Shown: one piece after another, positions 16,799-26,465 of the stretch
Position numbering within the stretch: the stretch's first letter is position 1
Layout of the letters: each line of letters starts with the position of its first letter
Origin: Stackebrandtia endophytica
GTDB lineage: Bacteria > Actinomycetota > Actinomycetes > Mycobacteriales > Micromonosporaceae
Direction of reading: 5' to 3'
NCBI RefSeq assembly: GCF_006716355.1
Contig: NZ_VFOW01000001.1
Span: 3,224,001-3,288,000 of the forward strand
DNA: 64,000 nucleotides
Program-made: the position numbers and the translations under genes
Notes under the pieces: generated by a model
Seen by the model: only the letters and a program-made list of their open reading frames with translations
Databases searched by the model: none
What the model was told of the DNA's origin: nothing

Positions 16799-17119
16799 AT
16801 GTCGAAAACCACCATAACCGTCGAAGACGTCATCTATATCCGGTGGGGTAAACGAATCAGACAACGGCACCGCGCCGTCCGTCGTGGCTTCCGCCGAGTG
16901 TGCTCCCACTGCGGTCGCCCCTGGGGCCGGAACGGTTGTGCCGAGTACCTTTGGGCCACCGACTTTCTCTCGCAGTTCTCGCTGATCGTGCTGCCCGATC
17001 GACCGTCCCGCCCCAAGCGTCGTCACACTCCGACATACACGGCCACCCTCAACCAGGTAGCCGCCGACATCGCCCGCGCTTACCGGCGGTATGTCACCGG
17101 TAGGCCGTTGCCGGTTTGA
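16799..17119 (+). CDS. Small basic protein with a Cys-rich site
   Basis: A 106-residue basic protein. The motif CSHCGRPWGRNGC could form part of a zinc site, although only three cysteines are evident. A GAGG sequence lies about ten bases before ATG 16799. The basic helices on both sides (RIRQRHRAVRRGFRR; RAYRRYVTG) would suit nucleic-acid binding. No family is recognised. It is the last of three genes in the same direction and is followed by a strong hairpin. Confidence 0.55.
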   Translation: MSKTTITVEDVIYIRWGKRIRQRHRAVRRGFRRVCSHCGRPWGRNGCAEYLWATDFLSQFSLIVLPDRPSRPKRRHTPTYTATLNQVAADIARAYRRYVTGRPLPV

Positions 17120-17131
17120 GAACCCGAATGG

Positions 17132-17161
17132 GGCGCTGCGACCGAATCCGGTCGCAGCGCC
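17132..17161. terminator. Hairpin terminator between convergent genes
   Basis: A perfect 13-bp stem (GGCGCTGCGACCG / CGGTCGCAGCGCC) with a 4-nt loop lies between the plus-strand gene ending at 17119 and the minus-strand gene ending at 17201. There is no T-tract, as is common for actinobacterial terminators, and it could serve both strands. Confidence 0.7.
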
Positions 17162-17200
17162 TGGCAGACTCGATGGGATGCGAGAGATCGGCATGCGACG

Positions 17201-18658
17201 TCAGTGCTCACACAACGAGAACTCTCGTTCGTACAGCTCCTCGTTGTGTTCGGTGGTGAAGAACTTGCGCTCCTGCATGAGTTGTTCGCGGTAGATCTTG
17301 GCCTCTTCCAACGTCATGGTGCTGGCCTTGGACCACGGCTGCTGCGGAGGGATGTCCGATGTTGACATGATCCGCTTCGACGGGTCGACCAGGAAGAACA
17401 CCAGGATCTTGCGGTGACCGGGTTTGGCAGGGTCGGCGAGGCGGAAGGAGGCGACCCGGTGTTGCAGCACGTTGGGGAACGCCAGGCACCGACCGGCAGG
17501 AGTGGCGACCGAACCAAGCTCCTGGTTCAACGCCTCCTCGTTTTCCAGCCCGTAAACCTCCCGCATGCCCTCATCGTCGTTCTGTTCGTAGGTCGGATCC
17601 TCGACTGCGGTGCGGAAACCGAGGCGGCTCTCGGTCGTGTTCTCACTGTCCCAGTAGTAGATGCCGGTCGACACGATCCGTTCGTTGAGCATCCCCTCCA
17701 CGTGCCAGGAGCCGCCCGGGTACTCGGGCTTGTCCGGCGTCAAATGGATGTTGGCGAGCTTGACGATCACCTGCAGGCGTCGACCGCGCAAGCTGACTTG
17801 ATGCGCGTGCTCCGGCAACGTCGATGCATCGAACTCCGGAGCGTCGGGGAGGACCGGATGACGGTCTTCCCGCCATTCGGACCAGGCATCCACATCCTCG
17901 CCGATGTCGGGTTCGTCGGGGTACCAACCGAATGGATCCGGAACGATCCGAAGTGGTCGCGGATTCCTCAGGTCGGTGATCACCTTCTCCCACAATGGGA
18001 TCATTCGTGACATCACGTCGGGTAGTACCTCGACGAGGTCGCGATGCTTCTCCGGATGGACGTTGTTGACATAGGACCGGAAGGAGACACCACCGTCGGA
18101 ATCGACGTCGACGTCGGTGGGCAGCCACTGGAACTTCTCAGAGAACTCATACTTGGACCACCGTGCGGTGGTGGGAGACTGCCAAGCCCGTTCAGGCGCC
18201 CCACTGACGTCCTTCACCAGGCAGAACAGTGAGGGATGCACCAGATCGAGCACCTGCTCGTCCGAACCGGGGTGCCAGTCCTTCTCCTCGTCCGGGACGT
18301 CCTCCAATGCCCGAACCGCCTCACACAGCCGAGACCGCAAGTCGTCCTCGATGAGGGTGTCCGACCGCCAGACTCCGTCCACATCGGCTACCTCGATACC
18401 GGTCTGCGGATCCCGCAGCGTGGCGTAGTGCGCCAGTTCTGCCAGCACGTAGCGGACCTGGGCCTTGGTCATGCCCTGGTCAACGGCCTCCTGCGTCCAC
18501 TTGGACACGATGTCGGGGTCGGTCATCTTGACGAACCAGTCCGACTTCTCGCGGATCAGGGCGCTGCACCTCATCATCTGCAGCTCGCGCAATGCTCTCG
18601 GTTCCGCCGCGGAGTGGGCGCCGTGAAAGGGGAGTGGAAAAGCAGTCTGGCCGGTCAT
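17201..18658 (-). CDS. DUF4246 protein, probable Fe(II)/2OG-type fold
   Basis: A 485-residue protein of the DUF4246 family, best known from fungi and scattered bacteria. The C-terminal half has the look of a 2-oxoglutarate/iron oxygenase: an H-x-E pair at H319 and E321 (GSWHVEGMLNERIVSTGIYY) and a distal H400 in LQHRVASFRL. A Lys/Arg-containing strand (HRKILVFFLVDPSKR) follows. The N-terminal half is helical and unassigned. Substrate unknown. It stands alone, and the start at ATG 18658 has only a weak GAGAGAC ribosome site. Confidence 0.75.
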   Translation of the reverse strand: MTGQTAFPLPFHGAHSAAEPRALRELQMMRCSALIREKSDWFVKMTDPDIVSKWTQEAVDQGMTKAQVRYVLAELAHYATLRDPQTGIEVADVDGVWRSDTLIEDDLRSRLCEAVRALEDVPDEEKDWHPGSDEQVLDLVHPSLFCLVKDVSGAPERAWQSPTTARWSKYEFSEKFQWLPTDVDVDSDGGVSFRSYVNNVHPEKHRDLVEVLPDVMSRMIPLWEKVITDLRNPRPLRIVPDPFGWYPDEPDIGEDVDAWSEWREDRHPVLPDAPEFDASTLPEHAHQVSLRGRRLQVIVKLANIHLTPDKPEYPGGSWHVEGMLNERIVSTGIYYWDSENTTESRLGFRTAVEDPTYEQNDDEGMREVYGLENEEALNQELGSVATPAGRCLAFPNVLQHRVASFRLADPAKPGHRKILVFFLVDPSKRIMSTSDIPPQQPWSKASTMTLEEAKIYREQLMQERKFFTTEHNEELYEREFSLCEH

Positions 18659-18750
18659 GTCTCGTCTCTCGGTATCGGTGTGCCGGAAGGATAATCGAGC
18701 GCTGTGACAAGGCCGGATCCCAGCGAAAGGCGCGGTTCAAAGACAACCTC

Positions 18751-19101
18751 TCAGGGATGGCCGAGGATGTTGAGCACGTGACCGTCGGGGCCCTTCACGA
18801 AGAACCGCCGCACGCCCCACGGCTCATCCGTCAGGGGATGCACGATCTCCGCACCCATCTGCTGTGCCAGCCGATACGTCGCATCGACATTATCGACCTC
18901 GATCGACACGTCCGGCACGACCGCAGCGGATTCGTCGTGCGATGCCACGCTCAGCTGCCGTGCCGGGTCGTCCGGATCGGCAAGCGTGACGATCCATCCG
19001 TGGTCCATCACCGGTTCCAGGCCCAGGAGACCGGAGTAGAACTCGGCGGAGGCACGCACATCGGCGCTGCGGAAGTCGGGGACGATTCGACGTACGGACA
19101 T
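18751..19101 (-). CDS. VOC-family (glyoxalase/dioxygenase-like) protein
   Basis: A 116-residue vicinal-oxygen-chelate protein with two beta-alpha-beta-beta-beta modules. The first begins RRIVPDFRSADVRASAEFYS. The second is around SIEVDNVDATYRLAQQMGAE and ends with GVRRFFVKGPDGHVLNILGH, the usual closing motif. Members include glyoxalase-like enzymes and antibiotic-binding proteins. The specific role is unknown. Confidence 0.85.
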   Translation of the reverse strand: MSVRRIVPDFRSADVRASAEFYSGLLGLEPVMDHGWIVTLADPDDPARQLSVASHDESAAVVPDVSIEVDNVDATYRLAQQMGAEIVHPLTDEPWGVRRFFVKGPDGHVLNILGHP

Positions 19102-19272
19102 TCCACCAGGCTAGCGCCGACGAAGCGCACCGAGTTCCGCGACGAACACACACGACATACCGGGATGCACCGTTCGACGGGTTGGCACCGGTGCCGACGC
19201 ATCCGTGAATCCATTGGTCGATTTTGGACAACTGGGGGCCGGTACCGACTGGCGCCCGCCCCCAGGATCGTC

Positions 19273-22200
19273 CTACTCGTTCTTGCCGTAGACCTTTGCG
19301 GTGGCTCGGGCGGTGGCCCTTGGGTCGGTGGCCTTGGCGATGGCGGATTCGACACCACCGATGGCGTCCGCCAACAGGCTCAACGCACCGACCGCCCGGG
19401 ACGCCGGGTCCTCGCCGTCGCCACCCAGCGCCTGCTCCCGCACGAACGCGGCCTTGATCGCCGTCCAACGTTCAGACTGCTCAGCCGACATTCGTCCTCG
19501 CAGTTCCGCCAGCTTCAACAGGTTCGCCTCGGCGCCGGAGGTGAGGGTCTGGGCCTCACCCAGGTAGTGGTCGTCGATGACGGCTTCCAGCTCGTCCTCG
19601 TTCATGACCGGCACGATCCGCTCCGCCAGCTTGTTCATGTTGCGGTACGAACCCTGCAACCCGAACGGCGGTTCGGTACGTGACGAGTCGGCCTGCGCCG
19701 CCGATGCGATGTACGCCTGGTTGTTGCGCAGCACGATCTCCTGCACCCGCAGCAGCTTGCGCAGCACCGACAGGATCTGCTCCAACTCCGCCGCCGGATA
19801 ACTGTAGGACAGCTGCTCCGGATTCGCCGAGGAGTCGTTGCGTGCCAGACGAACCAGCAACTCCAGGTCACCGCGGTCCCGGCCGGTCAACTGGGCAAGC
19901 ACCGGGTTCGAGGTCAGCGAGTTCTCCAAGTAGGACAGCGCGAAGACCTCCTCACGACCGGAGAGGACGTCACCCAGGTTCCACACGTCGGCACGGTTGG
20001 CCAACATGTCGGGAATGCGGAACCGCTTCCCCGACTCGGTGTACGGGTTTCCGGCCATGACGACTGCGAACCGCTTGCCGCGCAGGTCATAGGTGCGGGT
20101 GCGGCCCTGCCAGACACCCTCCATGCGCCGCTGTCCGTCACACAGTGAGATGAACTTCTGCAGCAGCTCCGGGTTGGTGTGCTGAATGTCGTCCAGGTAC
20201 AACATGACGTTGTTCCCGGCCTCCAGCGCGAACGAGATCTTCTCGACCTCCTGCCGCGCCGTCGCATTGGGTGCCTCGGACGGGTCCAGCGAGGTGACCT
20301 CATGCCCGAGCGAGGGACCGTTGACCTTGACGAACACCATGCCCAGTCGGCTGGCCACGTATTCCATCAGGGTCGTCTTGCCGTAACCGGGCGGCGAGAT
20401 CAACAGCAGCATGCCGGACTGGTCGGTGCGTTTGGCGTCGCCGGCAGCGCCCAGCTGCTTGGCGAGGTTGGAGCCGATCAACGGCAGGTACACCTCGTCC
20501 AGCAGCCGGTTGCGGACGAAGGAGCTCATGACCTTCGGCTGGTACTCCTCGACGCGCAGTCGGTTCTTCTCCTGCTCCACCAAGGCGTTGCGGCGACGCA
20601 GGAAGTTGCGGAACGCCGGAATCCGGTCGCGTCGGAACGCCGCGGTGCGGGCCAGCAGCTCATCCAGCCGGATGCGCATGCGACGGCCGCTGATACGCGG
20701 GTGGGTGCCCAGCAGTCCGTCCACGGTGGTCGACAGGTCGGCCGAGGTCTCCCGGAACTCGACCCGATCTCCCAGCAGCTCGATCGTGATCGCCTCGGGT
20801 AGATCGGCGGTGAGGTCGGCGGCGTCGTCACGACCGGACAGGAACGCCGTCAGCCACGCCGACACCAACTCGCGCCGAGTGCGCAGACTCTCGACACCGG
20901 TTCCCAACGCCTTCAGGTGCCGGGAGTATTCGCTCGCGCCGTCACGGCCCAGACTGGACCGGAACCGCTTCACCATGCTGCGGGCCGGGTCGCCGGATGC
21001 GAAGGACGAACCGCCGGTCGCGAGCTCCTCGAACAGATACTGACCGGCCAGGACGGCATCGAACTCGCCCGGCAGCGTGGCGGACTCGTGGAACGCCGTG
21101 ATCGCCTCGGCCAGTTCGGTGCACAGCCCCTCGACGGCGGCGGTGCGACCGAATGCCTTCCTAGCCGCGGCCAGCGATGCCGCACGTGCCAGCCAGATCG
21201 GGCGATCGGCCTCGGCCACACCGTAACCCCAGTACAGGGCGGCTGCTGCGCGATCTCCCGGCGGGAAGCGCAGTAGTCCGGCGCCGGCCTCCAGTCGTAG
21301 CAGGCCGTGCAGGATCTGCGCGGCGTCGTGGTCGTGGACGCCGCGTTCGTAACCCTCGTCGAACCGGCTCTCGGCGAAGGTACGGACCGTCGCCACCAGA
21401 TCCTCTTCGGACAGAGCGTCCTGACGCAGCTTCTGGATGTCCTTCTCGGCGAGGATCGACGCCGCCAGATGCTCCGACCGGTAGACCTCCGCCGTCTCCG
21501 ACACCACCAACTGAGTCCAGAAAGGTTTGGTGTCGGCGAACTCCGGGTCGTCGATGACCGAACGATAGTCGGTGCCGCTCAACGAGAACGCCAACCGGTC
21601 GCCCGACGGAACCAGCGTCAGCTCCATCGGCTGAGTGTTCACCGGCAGGCGATGCCCACCCAGGTTGATGGTGTCGCCGTCGTACAGGTCCTGTCGGTCA
21701 CGCAGTGAGCGGCCGGCCTCCTGCCGGGCGGCCTTGATGCGGCCCAGCAGTTCTTCGGCGCGGACCTGGTCACCCAGGTCGCGCAACTCCTCGGCGATGT
21801 CGCGCAGCTTCGTGACCATCGGGTCGGTCGCGAAATAGGTGTTGACCGCGTCGACGGAATCGAGGGTCGCGGTACGACGTGTGACGCCGGCTAGGATCCG
21901 GTCGGCCGAGGACGAGAGCCGCTCCCCGCGTCGCGCCCGCTCGTCCAGTAGCGCCTGCTTGCGGGTCGCGAACGCCTCGTAGACGTCGGTCCGCTTATCG
22001 GTCAACTGGGACAGGAAGTCGTCGAACTCGCTGAACCGGGATTCTAGGTTCTCCAGCGTGAGCATCAGTTTGCCCAGCTGTTCGTCGCACGCCGTCGGAC
22101 TGGTCGCGGCGGCCAGGCCGGCGGTGATCGCCTGACCCAGCAGGGCGAACTCGGCACCGAACTCGGCGCGGCCCTCGGAGTCCAGCAGCTCTCGCCGTCG

Positions 22201-24234
22201 GCTCTCCAGGATCGCGCGCGCCCGGTTCACACCGGCGAGGACCTCGGCGATCTTCTCCAGGATCGCCGTTCGGATGGTCACATCATCGATATCCAGATTG
22301 GACACGACTTCGGTGAGGACACCGAGGCCGTCGTTCTGTTCGGACAACCGGTCGACCAATGGTCCCGATTGGACGGTGGACTCGATCTCGCCGGCCTCGC
22401 GCGCCAGTGCCTCGATCTTCTCGTGGTAACTGGAGAACGCCTCGTCCCGTTGCAGGAACGCCACCGCGCGACGACCGGCCGACACCAGTTCGTCGGACAC
22501 CGCCTCGCCCAGAGCCTTGACCCCGTCCGAGTCGATGTATCGCATGTCGCTCAACGTGACCAGGCGCCCCTGCGTGGCTCGCAACTCCGCCAGCTGTGAC
22601 ACCCAGGCATCGGCGCTCTTGGGCGCCTCACCGCTGGAACGACGGATGATCCGGGTGATCTCGGTCTGCGCGGTCGCCAGGGCCGCCGACGCCTGCTCGC
22701 GCAGTGCGGCGACGGTCTCGTACTCCTCCAGCACCGACTGGGCGGTGTCGCGCACCTGCCCCAGCGGCTCGGCCAGATCCCCCAACTCGGAGTCGGTCAG
22801 CCAGTGGTAGGCGTCGAAAGCCCTGGTGCAGGCGGCGATCAGTGCCTCGAACACCTCAGTGGACGGTGCCATGTCGGCGACCATCCGGGAGACCGACAAC
22901 GCGTCCGAGATACCGCGCACCAGTTCGGAGTTGCCGAGCCGCTCCATCGGACTGTCACCGACCGGTTGGGCGGCATCGAAGGTGTCGGACACGAACGGCG
23001 TCTGCCACACCTGCATCGGATGGACCCGCGTCGGTTCATCCGAACTGGCGCGAAACGCGACCATGGTCCCGTCGTCGAAGATCGAGAACCCATGACACGG
23101 CAGCGGGTTGCTGATCTCCTTACGGATCACGTTGTAGGGCAACAGCAGCGTGCGCCCATCGGCCCGGGCGTGGAAGACGTAGAGCACGTCCTCGCCGTTG
23201 GGGGAGCGCACGACCCGCTCGAACTCGAGCCCGGTCACGTCGGTGTCGAAGGTCTTGTGCGCACCGGTGGACAGGTAGTACCCGCCCGGGAAGATGATGC
23301 CCTGCTCCTCCGGCAGGCTCTGGCACGCCTCACCGATGCCGTCGGCACGGGTGACGGTCTTGGTCCGGGTGTTGAAGACCAGGTAACGCCACTGGGTTTC
23401 GTTGTAGGGCAGGATCTTCAGCAGGATCAGCGGGCCGACCCGGGCATAGGAGATGTCGGCGTCGGCGAGGCTCTGGAGCTTCTCGGTCACCGGCTCCGAG
23501 TAGATGCCCTCACCGGTGGAGGTGTTGTCCTCGATCTTGACGGTCAGGTCCCCACTGACGCATTCGACGAACACCTCGCCCTCGATCGAGACGTGCGGAT
23601 GCTTGCCGCCGACGTGGTCTTCGCGAGTGGTCGGTGTCCACTCGAAGTCGTGTTGGGCGGGGAACACGTGATCGCGTTCGCCGCGAGAGTCCAGATAGGT
23701 CGCGGTACCGTCGGCGGCGACCTCCCACCTCAGGACTCGAATGTCCTCGGTCTTCTCGCCGATCTGGAAGACCGCGAGCAGTCGGCCGGGCAGACGACGC
23801 AACTGGAGCAGCTGCGCCTGACGGTAGTAGCGGTACAGTTCGGCGAAGTCGTTGCGAAACGACGGATCGCCGAGGAACTTGTCGTCGGAGGCGGGCGAGA
23901 ACGAGAACGCGTCGCCGTCGCGGCCGAACGAGTGCAGGGCGAAGACATCGGAGACGTCGGTGTTCGGCTTCAGACCGATGTAGACGTTGTATCCGAACAG
24001 CATCTGGCCGCCGACCTGCACGATGTCGCGCGGCACGCAATTGTTCTCGGTGCGGATGCGGTCGGTGCCGAGAAGACTCATCTCGGTGCCACCGAACACC
24101 TCGAGTCGTTGGGAGTTCAGCGTTTCCGCGCGCCGGGTCAACTCGTCGGCCTGCTGGGCCAACCGAGTACGCAGCACCTCATAGGTGCCCGCGTCCAGGC
24201 TCTCCTCGGTGGTGACGGTTTCCTGTTCGCTCAA
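19273..24234 (-). CDS. Giant AAA+ protein, DUF3686 'DNA repair ATPase' family
   Basis: A 1653-residue cytoplasmic ATPase. The N-terminal third (about residues 30-430) has beta-propeller-like repeats typical of the DUF3686 group. The middle (about 430-850) is long coiled coil. The AAA+ module near the C-terminus has Walker A in SPPGYGKTTL with the Lys at about 1286, and Walker B in VMLYLDDIQH with Asp at about 1348. The family is labelled 'DNA repair ATPase' in databases, but experimental support is thin. It lies 90 bp downstream of a flotillin gene, a pairing known from other genomes, so a membrane-linked remodelling role is plausible. Confidence 0.8.
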   Translation of the reverse strand: MSEQETVTTEESLDAGTYEVLRTRLAQQADELTRRAETLNSQRLEVFGGTEMSLLGTDRIRTENNCVPRDIVQVGGQMLFGYNVYIGLKPNTDVSDVFALHSFGRDGDAFSFSPASDDKFLGDPSFRNDFAELYRYYRQAQLLQLRRLPGRLLAVFQIGEKTEDIRVLRWEVAADGTATYLDSRGERDHVFPAQHDFEWTPTTREDHVGGKHPHVSIEGEVFVECVSGDLTVKIEDNTSTGEGIYSEPVTEKLQSLADADISYARVGPLILLKILPYNETQWRYLVFNTRTKTVTRADGIGEACQSLPEEQGIIFPGGYYLSTGAHKTFDTDVTGLEFERVVRSPNGEDVLYVFHARADGRTLLLPYNVIRKEISNPLPCHGFSIFDDGTMVAFRASSDEPTRVHPMQVWQTPFVSDTFDAAQPVGDSPMERLGNSELVRGISDALSVSRMVADMAPSTEVFEALIAACTRAFDAYHWLTDSELGDLAEPLGQVRDTAQSVLEEYETVAALREQASAALATAQTEITRIIRRSSGEAPKSADAWVSQLAELRATQGRLVTLSDMRYIDSDGVKALGEAVSDELVSAGRRAVAFLQRDEAFSSYHEKIEALAREAGEIESTVQSGPLVDRLSEQNDGLGVLTEVVSNLDIDDVTIRTAILEKIAEVLAGVNRARAILESRRRELLDSEGRAEFGAEFALLGQAITAGLAAATSPTACDEQLGKLMLTLENLESRFSEFDDFLSQLTDKRTDVYEAFATRKQALLDERARRGERLSSSADRILAGVTRRTATLDSVDAVNTYFATDPMVTKLRDIAEELRDLGDQVRAEELLGRIKAARQEAGRSLRDRQDLYDGDTINLGGHRLPVNTQPMELTLVPSGDRLAFSLSGTDYRSVIDDPEFADTKPFWTQLVVSETAEVYRSEHLAASILAEKDIQKLRQDALSEEDLVATVRTFAESRFDEGYERGVHDHDAAQILHGLLRLEAGAGLLRFPPGDRAAAALYWGYGVAEADRPIWLARAASLAAARKAFGRTAAVEGLCTELAEAITAFHESATLPGEFDAVLAGQYLFEELATGGSSFASGDPARSMVKRFRSSLGRDGASEYSRHLKALGTGVESLRTRRELVSAWLTAFLSGRDDAADLTADLPEAITIELLGDRVEFRETSADLSTTVDGLLGTHPRISGRRMRIRLDELLARTAAFRRDRIPAFRNFLRRRNALVEQEKNRLRVEEYQPKVMSSFVRNRLLDEVYLPLIGSNLAKQLGAAGDAKRTDQSGMLLLISPPGYGKTTLMEYVASRLGMVFVKVNGPSLGHEVTSLDPSEAPNATARQEVEKISFALEAGNNVMLYLDDIQHTNPELLQKFISLCDGQRRMEGVWQGRTRTYDLRGKRFAVVMAGNPYTESGKRFRIPDMLANRADVWNLGDVLSGREEVFALSYLENSLTSNPVLAQLTGRDRGDLELLVRLARNDSSANPEQLSYSYPAAELEQILSVLRKLLRVQEIVLRNNQAYIASAAQADSSRTEPPFGLQGSYRNMNKLAERIVPVMNEDELEAVIDDHYLGEAQTLTSGAEANLLKLAELRGRMSAEQSERWTAIKAAFVREQALGGDGEDPASRAVGALSLLADAIGGVESAIAKATDPRATARATAKVYGKNE

Positions 24235-24283
24235 CGGACATCCTCACAGTGGATAAAGACATGATGGATTGATTCCCGTCGAA

Positions 24284-24314
24284 GCCGGGGGCGACTGGAC
24301 CGGTCGCCCCCGGC
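24284..24314. terminator. Hairpin between flotillin and AAA+ genes
   Basis: A perfect 12-bp stem (GCCGGGGGCGAC / GTCGCCCCCGGC) with a 7-nt loop. It has no T-tract on either strand. It may end the flotillin transcript or lower read-through into the AAA+ gene. Confidence 0.6.
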
Positions 24315-24324
24315 TCGCATGGCG

Positions 24325-26403
24325 TTACCGGGACGAACCGGCCGTCAGCGCCGCCACCGGCGCATCGGCCACCCCGATCTCACGGGCCGAAGCAAGCAGG
24401 GCCGACAGCTTCCCGGAGTCGGGACCGCCCTGGGCGATCAGCTTCGTCAACAGTGCCGCGATCGACAGATCCTTCAGATCCGAGGTGTTGATGTTGGACA
24501 GCAGGTGGGAGATGTCATCGGTGAAGTCCTTGGACCCGTTGAGCCAGGACCCGGCCAGACCGTTGACCACTTCGGAGTTCGCGACGAACCCGTCCACGGC
24601 CTTGCCCATGCCGATCGCACCGGTGACGCGGTCGAAGAACTCGCCGTCGCCGCCGACGATCGAGATGTCGGCCTTCTCCAGTCCCGTCGCCAGGACGGTG
24701 GCCTGCGCCTCCGCGATCTCCTTGTTGACGTTGATGTGCGCCAACCGGATGTCCTTCTCGGCCTCCAGCCGCAGTCGGTACTCCTCGTGCTCGCGAGACG
24801 CCGAGTCCAGCGCCGCCATGGCGGCCGCCTTCTCGGTGAGACCCTCGGCCTCGCCGCGCAGCTTCTCGCGCAGCGCGGCGGCCTCGGCCAGTCCGGCCAA
24901 CTCGGTGGCCTGGGCGGTGGCGCGGCCCTGAGCCTCGGTGACCTCCGCGTTGGCGCGACCACGCGCCTCGGCGGCCTTGGCCTCAGCCAGACCGGCCTTC
25001 TCCAAGGCGTCGGCTTCGGCTTCCAGGACCTGCGCGTGGGCCAGACCGGCGGCGGCCTCATCAGCCTTCTTACCCTCGGCCAGGCGCACCATCGCCTGGG
25101 CCTCGAGCTCGGCGGCCTGCTGGCGGCCCTCGGCCAGCGTCAGCGCCTCACGCGCCTTGTGCTTGGCGGCGGCTTCGGCGGCCTCGGCGGCCTTGATGTC
25201 CTTGACCAGGTTCTCCTGGGCTTCGGCCTCGGCGGCGATGATGGTGGCCTGGCGGTGACGCTCGGCCTCCTCCAACGTGCGCAGCTTCTTGATGGCCTCT
25301 TCCTGCTCCGCGACGGTCTTCTCCACCGCGATGCGTTCCCGCACCACCTCGGCGATCTCACGCTTCTCGCCTTCGAGGTCCTTGTTCTTGGCGATGGTGG
25401 CCAACTCGACCTCTCGCTCACGCGTGACGACTTCGAGCAGCCGGTCCTTCTCGATGCGCTCGGTTTCGATGGCGATGACCCGTTCGCGGTTCTTCTCCGC
25501 GACGGCGATCTCGCGGGCCTGGTTCTCGCGCTGGATACCGACGGCCTCGTCGGTGCGGATGCCGGCCTCTTCGGCCTTCAGACGCTCCTCGGCGCGGACC
25601 TTGTTGATCATGGCCTCTTCGCGGGCCCGCACGGTCTCGATCTCCCGGCGCTGCTTCATCTCGGCGTCGGCCTGGCGGCGCTCCAGCTCGAGGATCGCCT
25701 CGCGGGCGTCCACGTTCTGCTTGGTGAGCTCCTTCTCCTCATTGCGGCGGAAGTCGTTGGTGCGAACCGACTCGATCGCGGTGAGCTCGGTGATCTTGCG
25801 GATACCCTGCGCGTCCAGGATGTTCTGGGGATCCAGCATGTTCAACGGCGTCTGTTCCAGGAAGTCGATCGCCGCGTCTTCCAGGCTGTAGCCGTTGAGG
25901 TCGGTGCCGATCACCCGGATGATCTGATCGCGGAACTGATCACGCTGCGTGTAGAGATCAACGAAATCCAGCTGCTTGCCGACGGTCTTCAGCGCCTCGG
26001 AGAACTTGGCGTTGAACAGCTCCTGAAGGGTCTCCCGGCTGGAGGCGCGCTCCGACCCTATGGCCTGGGCGACCTTGATGACATCTTCCTTGGTCTTGTT
26101 GACCCGCACGAAGAACGATATGCGAATGTCCGCCCGGATGTTGTCCCGGCAGATCAGACCCTCGTTTCCAGTACGTTCGATGTCTATGGTCTTCACCGAT
26201 ATGTCCATGAGCTCGGCACGGTGAAGGACGGGTAGAACCACGGCGCTGGTGAATGTCACATCCACGCGCCGCATCTTGGAGATGATCAGCGCCTTACCCT
26301 GCTCCACCTTGCGGAACAGGCGAATGACGATGAGGACCGTGGCGATAATGATCAGCAAGGCCACGGCGATGATAATGCCGAGGCTCGCGGTGATGGCTTC
26401 CAT
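24325..26403 (-). CDS. Flotillin-like SPFH protein (YqiK type)
   Basis: A 692-residue flotillin. One N-terminal membrane helix (LGIIIAVALLIIIATVLIVI) is followed by the SPFH domain (about residues 30-200, with ALIISKMRRVDVTF and DIERTGNEGLICRDNIRADI). A very long Glu/Ala/Arg coiled coil (about 210-570) and a C-terminal oligomerisation region follow. The ATG at 26403 is chosen for GGAGG about nine bases upstream. Flotillins scaffold ordered membrane domains. The upstream gene is a YqiJ/NfeD-like partner, as in the Escherichia yqiJ-yqiK pair. Confidence 0.92.
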   Translation of the reverse strand: MEAITASLGIIIAVALLIIIATVLIVIRLFRKVEQGKALIISKMRRVDVTFTSAVVLPVLHRAELMDISVKTIDIERTGNEGLICRDNIRADIRISFFVRVNKTKEDVIKVAQAIGSERASSRETLQELFNAKFSEALKTVGKQLDFVDLYTQRDQFRDQIIRVIGTDLNGYSLEDAAIDFLEQTPLNMLDPQNILDAQGIRKITELTAIESVRTNDFRRNEEKELTKQNVDAREAILELERRQADAEMKQRREIETVRAREEAMINKVRAEERLKAEEAGIRTDEAVGIQRENQAREIAVAEKNRERVIAIETERIEKDRLLEVVTREREVELATIAKNKDLEGEKREIAEVVRERIAVEKTVAEQEEAIKKLRTLEEAERHRQATIIAAEAEAQENLVKDIKAAEAAEAAAKHKAREALTLAEGRQQAAELEAQAMVRLAEGKKADEAAAGLAHAQVLEAEADALEKAGLAEAKAAEARGRANAEVTEAQGRATAQATELAGLAEAAALREKLRGEAEGLTEKAAAMAALDSASREHEEYRLRLEAEKDIRLAHINVNKEIAEAQATVLATGLEKADISIVGGDGEFFDRVTGAIGMGKAVDGFVANSEVVNGLAGSWLNGSKDFTDDISHLLSNINTSDLKDLSIAALLTKLIAQGGPDSGKLSALLASAREIGVADAPVAALTAGSSR

Positions 26404-26465
26404 TCGTAAGGACCTCCGATAAGCGGATGGCGTCAAAAAAGGGCGTGAAACGAAGTTGACCGGGG

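Noticed and set aside
22804-24264. Plus-strand open frame (486 codons) opposite the AAA+ gene
   Set aside because: No family resemblance or ribosome site; the opposite strand carries the conserved protein.
24319-26235. Long plus-strand open frame (638 codons) opposite the flotillin gene
   Set aside because: It is Leu/Gly/Asp-rich mirror coding of the Glu/Ala/Arg coiled coil; the flotillin frame has family motifs and a ribosome site.
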